Source of the DNA: Clostridium tepidum | GTDB taxonomy: Bacteria; Bacillota; Clostridia; Clostridiales; Clostridiaceae | Length of the DNA stretch: 64,000 nt | NCBI RefSeq assembly: GCF_002008345.1 | Contig: NZ_MRAE01000005.1 | Location: 62,001 to 126,000, forward strand | Reading direction: 5' to 3' | Shown here: one piece after another, positions 57,550 to 64,000 of the stretch | Position numbering within the stretch: the stretch's first letter is position 1 | How the letters are laid out: each line of letters starts with the position of its first letter | Translations under genes and position numbers: made by a program | Notes under the pieces: generated by a model | Told to the model about the DNA's origin: nothing | The model's database searches: none | What the model saw: the letters and a program-made list of their open reading frames with translations, nothing else

Positions 57550-59376
57550 TTATTTATAAGGTTTGCCTAAAAGCCTCTCTATAAAATTTTTATTTTTAGA
57601 ATTTTCTAGTTCTTGTTTTATAAGTGAGTTTTCGGATTTTAATTCATTTAAAGTAACTTCTAATTTTTCAGAGTAATTTGTTATATATTCAAAACTTTTT
57701 TCTTTTTCTTTAAGTTGTTTCTTTATGATTGAAACTTCTGTATCATATTTATTTTTTAAATCTGAAATTATATTGTTTTGAGAAGCTTCTAATTTTTCCT
57801 TTACATTATCATTTTCTAGTTTTAATTCTTTGATGCTTTCTTCTAATTTTTTATTTTTATCAAGCAAAGTTTTAAATTCATTTTGTTTATCTTGAAGTTG
57901 TTTTTTTATATCTTTTATTTCGATGAGATATTGATTTTCAAGATTTTTTATTGCTATAAGATTTTCATTTTTCAATTTTTGAATAGTATTATTTAATTTT
58001 TCATTCAAAGAATTATTTTCTTCTATTTTTTTATCAAATTTTGATTTAAGTTCTTTATTTTCTTCTATTTTATTTTTGAGTTCACTTTTTAAAGAGTTAC
58101 TTTCTTCATGATTTTTATTTATACTTTTTTTTATTTCTTCAGTTTCAATTTTTAGTTTATTATTAATTTCTAATATAGATTTATATTTATTTTCAATATT
58201 AGATTTTTGTATAGAAAGTCTATTTAGATTTTCACTAAGATTATTAACATAAATGTTTTTTTCTTTTAGTTTTTTTGTTAATAATATTATTTTATTGTGT
58301 AAATCATAATTTTCAGCACTTTTTTTAGATATTTCTTGAAGTAATTTTCTTATAGTACTTTCTGCATCATATTTATCATTATTTCCATTATTATATGTTT
58401 TAGTTATCTTAGGCAAAAATATGTTGATGTTATCAGATATGGATGCGAATATATTTTTACTATCTATGGATTTGTCTAAAAAGTTTTTTTCATATATATA
58501 TCTATACATATCTATATTATCAAAAGAGTCAGTTTCAATTTTTGAGGGAGTAGACCATTTAGTGTCGTTAAAAGAAGAATACATCAATGTACCATCTTCA
58601 AACCACATACAATATAATATATTATTAAATATAATAAGTGAAGATTTATATATAGGTATATTTGTTTTATAAATAGGGAAATTTTCAATATTGTCTTTAG
58701 TATCTATTATTACATGTTCTAGTGTGTATATTCCGTTTTCTTCAGATATATTTAAAATGTTAAACTCTTGGTTTTTCTTTAAGGTAGAAAAGTTAATATC
58801 ATTACCATTTAATCTATATAGTTTTTTTGGATTACTCCAAATATTACTGTCTAGATATTTACATAAATTAATAACGTTATAGTTTTTTTCTTTTGCTATG
58901 TAAAACATATTAATATTGTTATTTAATATTTCTAAATAATAATGTTTTTCTATGCCTTTAATAGTGTTTATAGAAGCTATTATATTTGTTTCAAATTTAT
59001 TTCCATCCCATACATAGTGTAAAATACTTGCTATGGAATCATAACGATTTTCATAAAACATAAAGAATATATGAAGTTTATTTTCTTTAGAAAATAGGGT
59101 GATTTCATCTATATTATTATGTGATTTTAGTTTATAAAGAGTTTGAATAGACCATTTTTTATTAAATTTGCAGTATTTTATAAATCCATCAAAAGTTATA
59201 CAGACTATTTCTACTGTTCCTAAATAAGTTACATTTATATTAAATTGTGAAACATTTTCAAGTATTTTTATCTCTTCAGAAAACTTATTACATATTAAAT
59301 CATTATCTTTATTAATGTAAAATTCATACATATTACCATATATATTTTTAAAAATATATGATTTATTACACTTCAT
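57550..59376 (-). CDS. Large protein with propeller-like N-terminal region and long coiled coil
   Basis: A 608-residue protein of unrecognised family. Residues about 1-330 are beta-rich with recurring hydrophobic-aromatic strands (IVCITFDGFIKYCKF, LHIFFMFYENRY, INMFYIAKEKNY, LYCMWFEDGTLMYSSF), as in beta-propeller lectins. Residues about 345-600 are Lys/Glu/Asn-rich heptads (LKSELKNKIEENKELKSKF, KKQLKEKEKSFEYI), a long coiled coil, ending FIERLLGKPYK. There is no signal peptide or membrane segment. The head-plus-stalk design suggests a surface filament or scaffold. It lies among candidate spore-surface genes. ATG 59376 has AGGTG upstream; a GTG at 59385 is possible. Confidence 0.7.
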   Translation of the reverse strand: MKCNKSYIFKNIYGNMYEFYINKDNDLICNKFSEEIKILENVSQFNINVTYLGTVEIVCITFDGFIKYCKFNKKWSIQTLYKLKSHNNIDEITLFSKENKLHIFFMFYENRYDSIASILHYVWDGNKFETNIIASINTIKGIEKHYYLEILNNNINMFYIAKEKNYNVINLCKYLDSNIWSNPKKLYRLNGNDINFSTLKKNQEFNILNISEENGIYTLEHVIIDTKDNIENFPIYKTNIPIYKSSLIIFNNILYCMWFEDGTLMYSSFNDTKWSTPSKIETDSFDNIDMYRYIYEKNFLDKSIDSKNIFASISDNINIFLPKITKTYNNGNNDKYDAESTIRKLLQEISKKSAENYDLHNKIILLTKKLKEKNIYVNNLSENLNRLSIQKSNIENKYKSILEINNKLKIETEEIKKSINKNHEESNSLKSELKNKIEENKELKSKFDKKIEENNSLNEKLNNTIQKLKNENLIAIKNLENQYLIEIKDIKKQLQDKQNEFKTLLDKNKKLEESIKELKLENDNVKEKLEASQNNIISDLKNKYDTEVSIIKKQLKEKEKSFEYITNYSEKLEVTLNELKSENSLIKQELENSKNKNFIERLLGKPYK

Positions 59377-59494
59377 AATATTCACCTACCTTTATAAAAT
59401 TATATTAATAAAAAGTATCTTATATTCATTCTGGGAAGAAATATTACTAAAAGTTTATTGAAATTTACATATATAAAATATCTTTTTACTTATC

Positions 59495-59522
59495 ACACTT
59501 ATTTTTTTATATGCATATTATA
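59495..59522 (+). promoter_or_regulatory. Sigma-K-like promoter of the 26-Cys protein gene
   Basis: AC 59495-59496, a 17-bp spacer, and CATATTATA 59514-59522, 50 bp before the start. Confidence 0.6.
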
Positions 59523-59572
59523 TATTGAGATAAAACAATGTTTCTTCTATATATGAAAAGGAGGATATTTAT

Positions 59573-60442
59573 ATGGCTATTAATTCAAAAGATTTTATTC
59601 CACGTCCTGGTTTTGTAAATAAACAAGGCTGTTTACCAGATCCAGTGGAGATATGTTGTATCCAAGTTCCTAAAGTTTTTGATCAATGTTTAATAAAAGA
59701 GTGCTTAAAACCTTCAGAGGATTGCGAACAATTATGTAAGCAAATACCAAATGTTACAGATCCGTCACAAGTTAGATGCGTTGGTTGTTGTAAAAATTTA
59801 AAGGTAATTGTTAATTCTGTTACTAAATGCCCTGTTTCAAATGGTAAACCTGGGTATAAAAAAGTAACTATTAATTATACAGTTACTTTTGATGTAGATG
59901 TAGATGTAGAAATAGCAGGGCAAATACAAACACAAACATTAAACTATTCAGTGAATAGAACTGTAACTGCTTCTAACTTATATTGTCCAGACACTATAGC
60001 TAAAACTGTAATAGGTAAAGAATGTACATCAGCAGAGGAAGTTGATCAACAATTTATAAAACTAGAAATAGTAGGAGATTGTTTAAGTACAGATATTTCA
60101 AAAATAGATTGTGCTAATGGTTGCGATTGCAGTTGTAATTGTGAAAATGATGGAAATCAGAAGGTATTCTTATGTATTACACTAGGATTATTCATAATAA
60201 TTAAATGTGAAATAGTAGTTCAATTAATGGTTCCAGCTTATGGCTATTGCCCAGTACCAGAAGAATGCAAATGTCCAGGTGATCCATGCAAGGAATTTAT
60301 GGAAAGAGAGCTTCCAACTCTTTATCCACCACAAGAAATGGATAATTTGTTTGATGATAATGATCAAAATGATAATCATTGCATAAAGGAAAAAGAAGAA
60401 GAAAAATACGATATAATAAGTAGTAGCCGTTCTATAAATTAA
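59573..60442 (+). CDS. Cysteine-rich exosporium-like protein
   Basis: A 289-residue protein with 26 cysteines. The N-terminal Cys-rich segment (CLPDPVEICCIQVPKVFDQC, with VRCVGCC near 70) is followed by a beta-strand domain (KVTINYTVTFDVDVDVEIAG). A dense CDCSCNC knot lies near 204, a hydrophobic strand pair (VFLCITLGLFIIIKC) follows, then CPVPEECKCPGDPC and an acidic tail. Composition and size resemble the C. sporogenes CsxA type of self-assembling exosporium proteins; homology is not established here. AGGAGG precedes the ATG, and a sigma-K-like promoter lies upstream. Confidence 0.7.
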   Translation: MAINSKDFIPRPGFVNKQGCLPDPVEICCIQVPKVFDQCLIKECLKPSEDCEQLCKQIPNVTDPSQVRCVGCCKNLKVIVNSVTKCPVSNGKPGYKKVTINYTVTFDVDVDVEIAGQIQTQTLNYSVNRTVTASNLYCPDTIAKTVIGKECTSAEEVDQQFIKLEIVGDCLSTDISKIDCANGCDCSCNCENDGNQKVFLCITLGLFIIIKCEIVVQLMVPAYGYCPVPEECKCPGDPCKEFMERELPTLYPPQEMDNLFDDNDQNDNHCIKEKEEEKYDIISSSRSIN

Positions 60443-60815
60443 AATTTTATTATCATTTAGATTAAATTTTATTGCAGTAAATTTTGTACTATTATTTATA
60501 AATAATAGTAATATAATTAGTATGATTATGTAATAAATAAGCGCATTTCTGGTATAGAGGATATCCTAAAAATTAGATTTTAAAGTGGACATTGAGTACT
60601 TTAGTTAAAGTATATAATAGTTATATTTTAATATTATAAAAAGAAAATGCATATAAAAATGTGTATATGCTGATAGTAAGTGTTACCTAAAATATTATGA
60701 CTTCGATTCCATTAAGGGATTCGAAGTCTTTAATATTATAAAATCATTGTAAAAATTATAGTTTATGATGTTTATTAAATTAGTTAAAATTCATTATTTC
60801 TAAATATAAAGTGTA
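60443..60815. other. Non-coding stretch between Cys-rich and lectin-like genes
   Basis: Contains a palindrome TACTATTATTTATAAATAATAGTA-type element (about 60487-60511). It also has a terminator-like hairpin GACTTCGA ... TTCGAAGTC (60699-60728) followed by TTTAAT. No gene is seen. Confidence 0.5.
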
Positions 60816-60842
60816 ACAGCTTTTATCTTTATTCATAAAATA
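60816..60842 (+). promoter_or_regulatory. Sigma-K-like promoter of the PLL-type lectin gene
   Basis: AC 60816-60817, a 16-bp spacer, and CATAAAATA 60834-60842: an exact match to AC-N16-CATAnnnTA, 50 bp before the ATG. Confidence 0.65.
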
Positions 60843-60891
60843 TAATTGATGATTATTTAATCAGGAGCGAATAATATAAGGAGGATACTTA

Positions 60892-61872
60892 ATGTATAAT
60901 ATTCCGTTTTTTTATACTCCTTGCTATATACAGCAATTTGCTTGTCCAATTTTAAGTGAACAAATGATGGGAGAGAATGATTTACAGTATTATGATAATT
61001 ATAACGAAAATTTTGACAATATGAGATATTCATATAGACAACAAAACATAGCTACACAACGTAGATGGAGTCGCTGGGAAGATCTTGGAGGAATTTTAAC
61101 TTCTGCACCAGCAGTATCTTCTTGGTCCCCTAATAGGCTAGATACTTTTGTAAGAGGAACAGATAATGCACTTTGGCATAAATGGTGGGATGGCTCCCGT
61201 TGGAGTAATTGGGAAAGTCTTGGAGGGAACTTAACTTCTGCACCAGGAGCAGTATCTTGGGGACGAAATAGAATTGATGTATTTGCTAGAGGAACAGATA
61301 ATGCTATGTGGCATATATTCTGGAATGGCTCAAGATGGAGCGCATGGGAAAGTCTTGGAGGAGTTTTGACATCTGCACCGGCAGTATCTTCTTGGAGCTC
61401 TAACAGACTAGATACTTTTGTAAGAGGAACAGACAATGCATTGTGGCATAAATGGTGGGATGGATCTCGTTGGAGTGATTGGGAAAGTCTTGGAGGAATC
61501 TTAACTTCTTCACCAGCAGCAGTATCTTGGGGACGAAATAGAATTGATGTATTTGCTAGAGGAACAGATAATGCATTGTGGCATATATTCTGGAATGGTT
61601 CAAGATGGAGTGCACGGGAAAGTCTTGGAGGAAATTTAACTTCTGGTCCTGCTGTTTCTTCCAGAAGAACTAATAGATTAGAGGTATTTGCTAGAGGAGC
61701 AAACAATCAATTGATGACTAAATCTTGGAACGGATCTCGTTGGAGTAATTGGTCAATGATTGGAGGTCTTATTATAACTTCTGATCCAGCAGCAGTATCC
61801 TGGGGACCAAATAGAACCGATGTGTTTGCTAGAGGTAGAAATAATGCAATGTGGCATACTTTTAGAAATTAG
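60892..61872 (+). CDS. PLL-type beta-propeller lectin-like protein, candidate spore-surface protein
   Basis: A 326-residue protein. A short N-terminal region (about 1-55) with two Cys and Tyr-rich sequence has no signal peptide. Six blades of about 45 residues follow, of the form RWSxWESLGGxLTSAPAVSSW, then RxDxFxRGTDNALWHxxW. These are the repeats of the PLL/DUF346 fucose-binding lectin propellers of Photorhabdus. Blades 1+2 and 3+4 are near-copies at the DNA level. The last two blades are more divergent. AGGAGG lies upstream; the start codon immediately follows the sigma-K-like promoter's leader. Confidence 0.8.
   Translation: MYNIPFFYTPCYIQQFACPILSEQMMGENDLQYYDNYNENFDNMRYSYRQQNIATQRRWSRWEDLGGILTSAPAVSSWSPNRLDTFVRGTDNALWHKWWDGSRWSNWESLGGNLTSAPGAVSWGRNRIDVFARGTDNAMWHIFWNGSRWSAWESLGGVLTSAPAVSSWSSNRLDTFVRGTDNALWHKWWDGSRWSDWESLGGILTSSPAAVSWGRNRIDVFARGTDNALWHIFWNGSRWSARESLGGNLTSGPAVSSRRTNRLEVFARGANNQLMTKSWNGSRWSNWSMIGGLIITSDPAAVSWGPNRTDVFARGRNNAMWHTFRN
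61111..61650 (+). repeat. 270-bp tandem duplication within the lectin gene
   Basis: 61111-61380 and 61381-61650 are near-identical, each encoding two propeller blades in the order A-B. Matching anchors are GCAGTATCTTCTTGG at 61111 and 61381, and GCAGTATCTTGGGGACG at 61249 and 61519. Confidence 0.9.
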
Positions 61873-61970
61873 TTACAGAATATAAAAGTAATATTAAATA
61901 TAATATTTATATGTGGTGAAAAGTTACATTTATGATTGTATACTATTCTTATAGGAAAATGGAAAGTTAG

Positions 61971-61996
61971 TAAGAGCTCCTTATGGGAGCTTTTAC
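61971..61996. terminator. Bidirectional terminator
   Basis: AGAGCTCC TTAT GGGAGCT followed by TTTA, between convergent genes. Confidence 0.75.
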
Positions 61997-62199
61997 TATT
62001 TGAATGGATAAAAACTATATACTAATATTAATCCAATTATAAAAAATACAAGTCCTATCATTAAAAATGGTATAGTAGCTCCATTCCAAGCTCGCCTATT
62101 TGTAAAAGCCCTCCATTTAAAGGATAATTTACTCATTGCCATGAAAAAAAATCCAATAAATAAAATTATTATACTAAATAAAAATAAATTATTTGCCAT
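61996..62199 (-). CDS. Small two-helix membrane protein
   Basis: A 67-residue protein with two transmembrane helices (residues 4-22 and 41-62) separated by a basic loop (KLSFKWRAFTNRRAWNGA), implying both ends outside or a hairpin in the membrane. AAGGG lies upstream of the ATG. Family and function are unknown. The hydrophobic pattern and ribosome binding site support a real gene. Confidence 0.6.
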   Translation of the reverse strand: MANNLFLFSIIILFIGFFFMAMSKLSFKWRAFTNRRAWNGATIPFLMIGLVFFIIGLILVYSFYPFK

Positions 62200-62662
62200 A
62201 AATAACCCTTATATAAAAATTAACTGTATTATCAGTTTAGTAAATTTATAAGGGATGTCACCTTCCTTTCTTATTTTAATTTCATTTGTATCTTAAATAG
62301 TTAAAAGTTTATTATATTTTAAGTTTCTATTGATTTTTAGGTTATCATCTAAATATTAAATAAAGGTGTATTCTACCTTAACACTACCTTAAATTTTTCA
62401 CATAATTAATTTTTTTATGATTTTCTATAATCTTTATATTTTATTTAGTTTATATTAATAGTTATATCTTTTGCTAATTAGAGTTTTCATGGTTGTTGGC
62501 TATCTATGGTATAGACTTAAATATAATTTTAGTAAAATTTTGCATCAAGAAAACTTTAAAGAGAAAATTATATTGGAAAGATATAATAATAATTTTCATA
62601 CTATTATAAATAAAATTATAAGTAAAAATAGTGATTTTCTGTAAATTAGGTGAAAAGGAGAA
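62200..62662. other. Non-coding or decayed stretch
   Basis: Mostly A+T-rich sequence without a recognised gene. A 51-codon frame at 62489-62644 (starting MVVGYLWYRLKYNF) has no ribosome binding site or recognised similarity and I do not call it. Confidence 0.4.
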
Positions 62663-62812
62663 AGAACCCCTGTAGCTGGAATGGTACATGATATAACATT
62701 ATTATTAATAATGAAGATTTTTATGCTCTTAGCAAAGTACATGCCGTTGACTACTTTAGTAGCTATATTAATAGTTGTGTCTTACAATATGAGTGGATGG
62801 AGAATTTTTTAA
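62663..62812 (+). pseudogene. SulP-family anion transporter fragment
   Basis: An isolated open stretch of 49 codons reads [17 protein letters not shown], then [28 protein letters not shown]. This is the conserved region before the last transmembrane helices and STAS domain of SulP sulfate/bicarbonate permeases. It ends at TAA 62810; neither the large N-terminal part nor the STAS domain is present. It is a remnant of a deleted gene. Confidence 0.75.
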
Positions 62813-62859
62813 TCTATACTAAAAGCACGAAAAAGTTGAAAAACCTATTAAAAGAAGGG

Positions 62860-62952
62860 ATAGCATTAGAGAATGAGTCGTTATGGTTGCTTTTCGTTAC
62901 GCTTCTACATTTATAAAATTTTCGATAGTATTAGAGAATGAGTTGTTATGGT
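62860..62952 (+). repeat. Pair of 28-bp direct repeats with a 37-bp spacer
   Basis: 62860-62887 and 62925-62952 share ATAGYATTAGAGAATGAGTY followed by GTTATGGT, with 26 of 28 bases identical. They lie just after the SulP remnant. Confidence 0.8.
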
Positions 62953-63062
62953 ACAAAATATTTAATAATAATCATATAAAATAATAGTGAATTAAGCAGT
63001 AATTTAGTTTTAAATGTAGAATATATAAAGAGCAGAATATACTAAGAAAAGGATTGTTTTAT

Positions 63063-63305
63063 ATGGCATATGTTTATATTGTAGAGTGTAGAGATAAAAC
63101 ATTGTATACAGGATGGACAACGGATATTGAAAGAAGGGTAAGTCAGCATAATAAAGGAAAAGGTGCAAAATATACAAGGGCAAGAAGGCCAGTAGTTTTA
63201 AAATATTTTAAGGAATTTGATACAAATAGAGAGGCTATGAAAAGAGAATGTGAAATAAAAAGAATGTCTAGAAAGGATAAACTAAAGTTATTTGATTATA
63301 ATTAG
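63063..63305 (+). CDS. GIY-YIG nuclease superfamily protein (UPF0213/YhbQ-like)
   Basis: An 80-residue single-domain GIY-YIG protein: AYVYIVECRDKTLYTGWTTDIERRVSQHN, catalytic Arg in the same helix, and conserved Glu in REAMKRECEIKRMSRKDKLKL. Such small stand-alone proteins are uncharacterised; some homologues have weak nuclease activity. ATG 63063 is about 10 nt after AAAGG. It is monocistronic. Confidence 0.9.
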   Translation: MAYVYIVECRDKTLYTGWTTDIERRVSQHNKGKGAKYTRARRPVVLKYFKEFDTNREAMKRECEIKRMSRKDKLKLFDYN

Positions 63306-63532
63306 ATTAAATGGTAAATAATAATATTATTACTAAAACTATAATATATACTTAGATAAAATATATGATTAAAAATTTTTATATTTTGATGTAGTATAAT
63401 GTTTTTAAATAAAAAATATTAATATAATATATTGATATTAATATATTGATATGATTGTATTCAAAAATAAATTATAAAATTTTTAGTTAAATATTAATTA
63501 TAAATCAATAAAAATTAAACTTAGTTAAGCTA

Positions 63533-63561
63533 TTGACAATGTTTATTATATAACTTATTAT
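63533..63561 (+). promoter_or_regulatory. Promoter of the proS T-box operon
   Basis: TTGACA 63533-63538 and TATTAT 63556-63561 with a 17-bp spacer, about 40 bp before the T-box leader. Confidence 0.7.
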
Positions 63562-63597
63562 AATAATTAAATGTTAGAAAATTAAATATTCTTATAG

Positions 63598-63828
63598 CAA
63601 AGAAGAGGAATAGTAGATTCCTATGCTTTTTACAGAGAAGGATGTAAGATGAGAATTCCTAAAAGCTAAGTTTTGAACCAGCCTCAGAGTTCTGTACTGA
63701 AATTAAGTAGGATACAGCGGAAAAATTCCGTTATCAATAAAAGTGAACATGTTTTATATATGTTAACAAGGGTGGTACCGCCGACACAACTTCGGTCCCT
63801 GTATAGGGATTAGAAGTTTTTTTATTTA
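63598..63828 (+). promoter_or_regulatory. T-box riboswitch (leader) of proS, proline-specific
   Basis: The T-box sequence AACAAGGGTGGTACCGC lies at 63765-63781. Downstream an intrinsic terminator (AACTTC ... GAAGTT with inner GTCCC/GGGAT, then TTTTTTT) spans 63788-63826 and competes with the antiterminator. Stem I is at the 5' end (from about 63600). The likely specifier codon is CCU (Pro) at 63659-63661, in GAATTCCTAAAA. Uncharged tRNA-Pro would allow read-through into proS. Confidence 0.9.
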
Positions 63829-63860
63829 TAAAAAAATAAATTTTAGGGAGGAATTTTAAT

Positions 63861-64000
63861 ATGGCGAAGGATAAAAAGTTTGTTGAAGATATTACACCAA
63901 TGGATGAAGATTTTTCACAATGGTATACGGACATAGTAAAAAAAGCTGAACTTGCAGATTATTCAAGTGTAAGAGGGTGTATGATAATACGTCCTTATGC
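63861..64000 (+). CDS. proS: Prolyl-tRNA synthetase, N-terminal part (3' truncated by window edge)
   Basis: The first 46 codons encode [22 protein letters not shown], then [16 protein letters not shown]. This is the opening of the archaeal/eukaryote-type (ProS type 3) prolyl-tRNA synthetase common in clostridia. AGGGAGGAA precedes the ATG, and the T-box leader fits. The rest lies outside the window. Confidence 0.93.
   Translation, partial: MAKDKKFVEDITPMDEDFSQWYTDIVKKAELADYSSVRGCMIIRPY

Noticed and set aside
60999-61706. 235-codon open frame on the minus strand
   Set aside because: It is the antisense shadow of the repeated lectin gene; its apparent repeats mirror the propeller blades and it has no ribosome binding site.
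62489-62644. 51-codon frame upstream of the SulP fragment
   Set aside because: No ribosome binding site, and A+T-biased composition. It does not look like a SulP segment.
62860-62952. Two 28-bp repeats with a 37-bp spacer, CRISPR-like spacing
   Set aside because: Only two units, no cas genes, and the repeat does not resemble clostridial CRISPR repeats. Reported as a simple direct repeat.

Overview
The window is a stretch of a low-GC, spore-forming Firmicutes chromosome. Very high A+T, strong AGGAGG-type ribosome binding sites, frequent TTG/GTG starts, a GerS-like germination protein next to alr, sigma-K-like promoters in front of cysteine-rich spore-surface-type genes, and the gene order acpS-nnr-gerS-alr-ndoAI-ndoA all point to Clostridium sensu stricto. 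A C. botulinum group I / C. sporogenes-like organism is the best guess from composition and exosporium-like genes; the species is inference.

Layout. 1-3.2 kb: end of a ribosomal protein S4 gene, then a putative selenium-trafficking cassette (class V aminotransferase/cysteine desulfurase on the minus strand, and yedE, a TusA/YedF-like gene and a DUF3343 gene on the plus strand). 3.4-13.6 kb: BrkB-type membrane protein, a DUF6514 protein, acpS, the fused NAD(P)H-hydrate repair enzyme, a gerS-like gene, alr, the EndoAI/EndoA toxin-antitoxin pair, split transketolase and a YitT protein. 13.8-27.1 kb: division, wall and repair block: ftsE-ftsX-ctpB-minJ-like-uvrB-uvrA, then FHA-FtsW/RodA-class B PBP, then a YhaM-type nuclease. 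27.3-41.7 kb: uvrC, a PHP phosphatase, murB, rapZ-yvcK-whiA, dnaE, pfkA-pyk. All of this is ordinary core genome with clear terminators.

41.9-46.2 kb is patchier. It holds a multiply broken aldo/keto reductase, a possible small RNA, a DUF1540 protein, and rlmD. The 3' end of rlmD is repeated 884 bp downstream, and the interval contains only a phage-Ltp-like lipoprotein gene plus clustered GTCCA-type repeats. I read it as a reduced integrative element at the rlmD attachment site; it is the most interesting accessory feature here. 46.4-55.1 kb is a PTS sugar locus (GH4 glycosidase, EIIC, a LevR-type sigma-54 activator, EIIB, EIIA, MurK-like kinase, MupG-family hydrolase). It has two sigma-54 promoters and a matching palindrome upstream of each, so one regulator probably drives both halves.

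55.2-62.2 kb: an IS200-type remnant, then a probable spore-surface island. It has a glycosyltransferase with a TPR-like tail, a two-module Cys-rich protein, a protein with a propeller-like head and coiled-coil tail, a 26-cysteine exosporium-like protein, and a six-repeat PLL-type lectin propeller whose gene carries a 270-bp tandem duplication. Three of these genes have sigma-K-like promoters. 62.2-64 kb: a SulP transporter fragment, a GIY-YIG protein, and a T-box leader in front of the start of proS. No rRNA, tRNA, CRISPR array or intact prophage was recognised.
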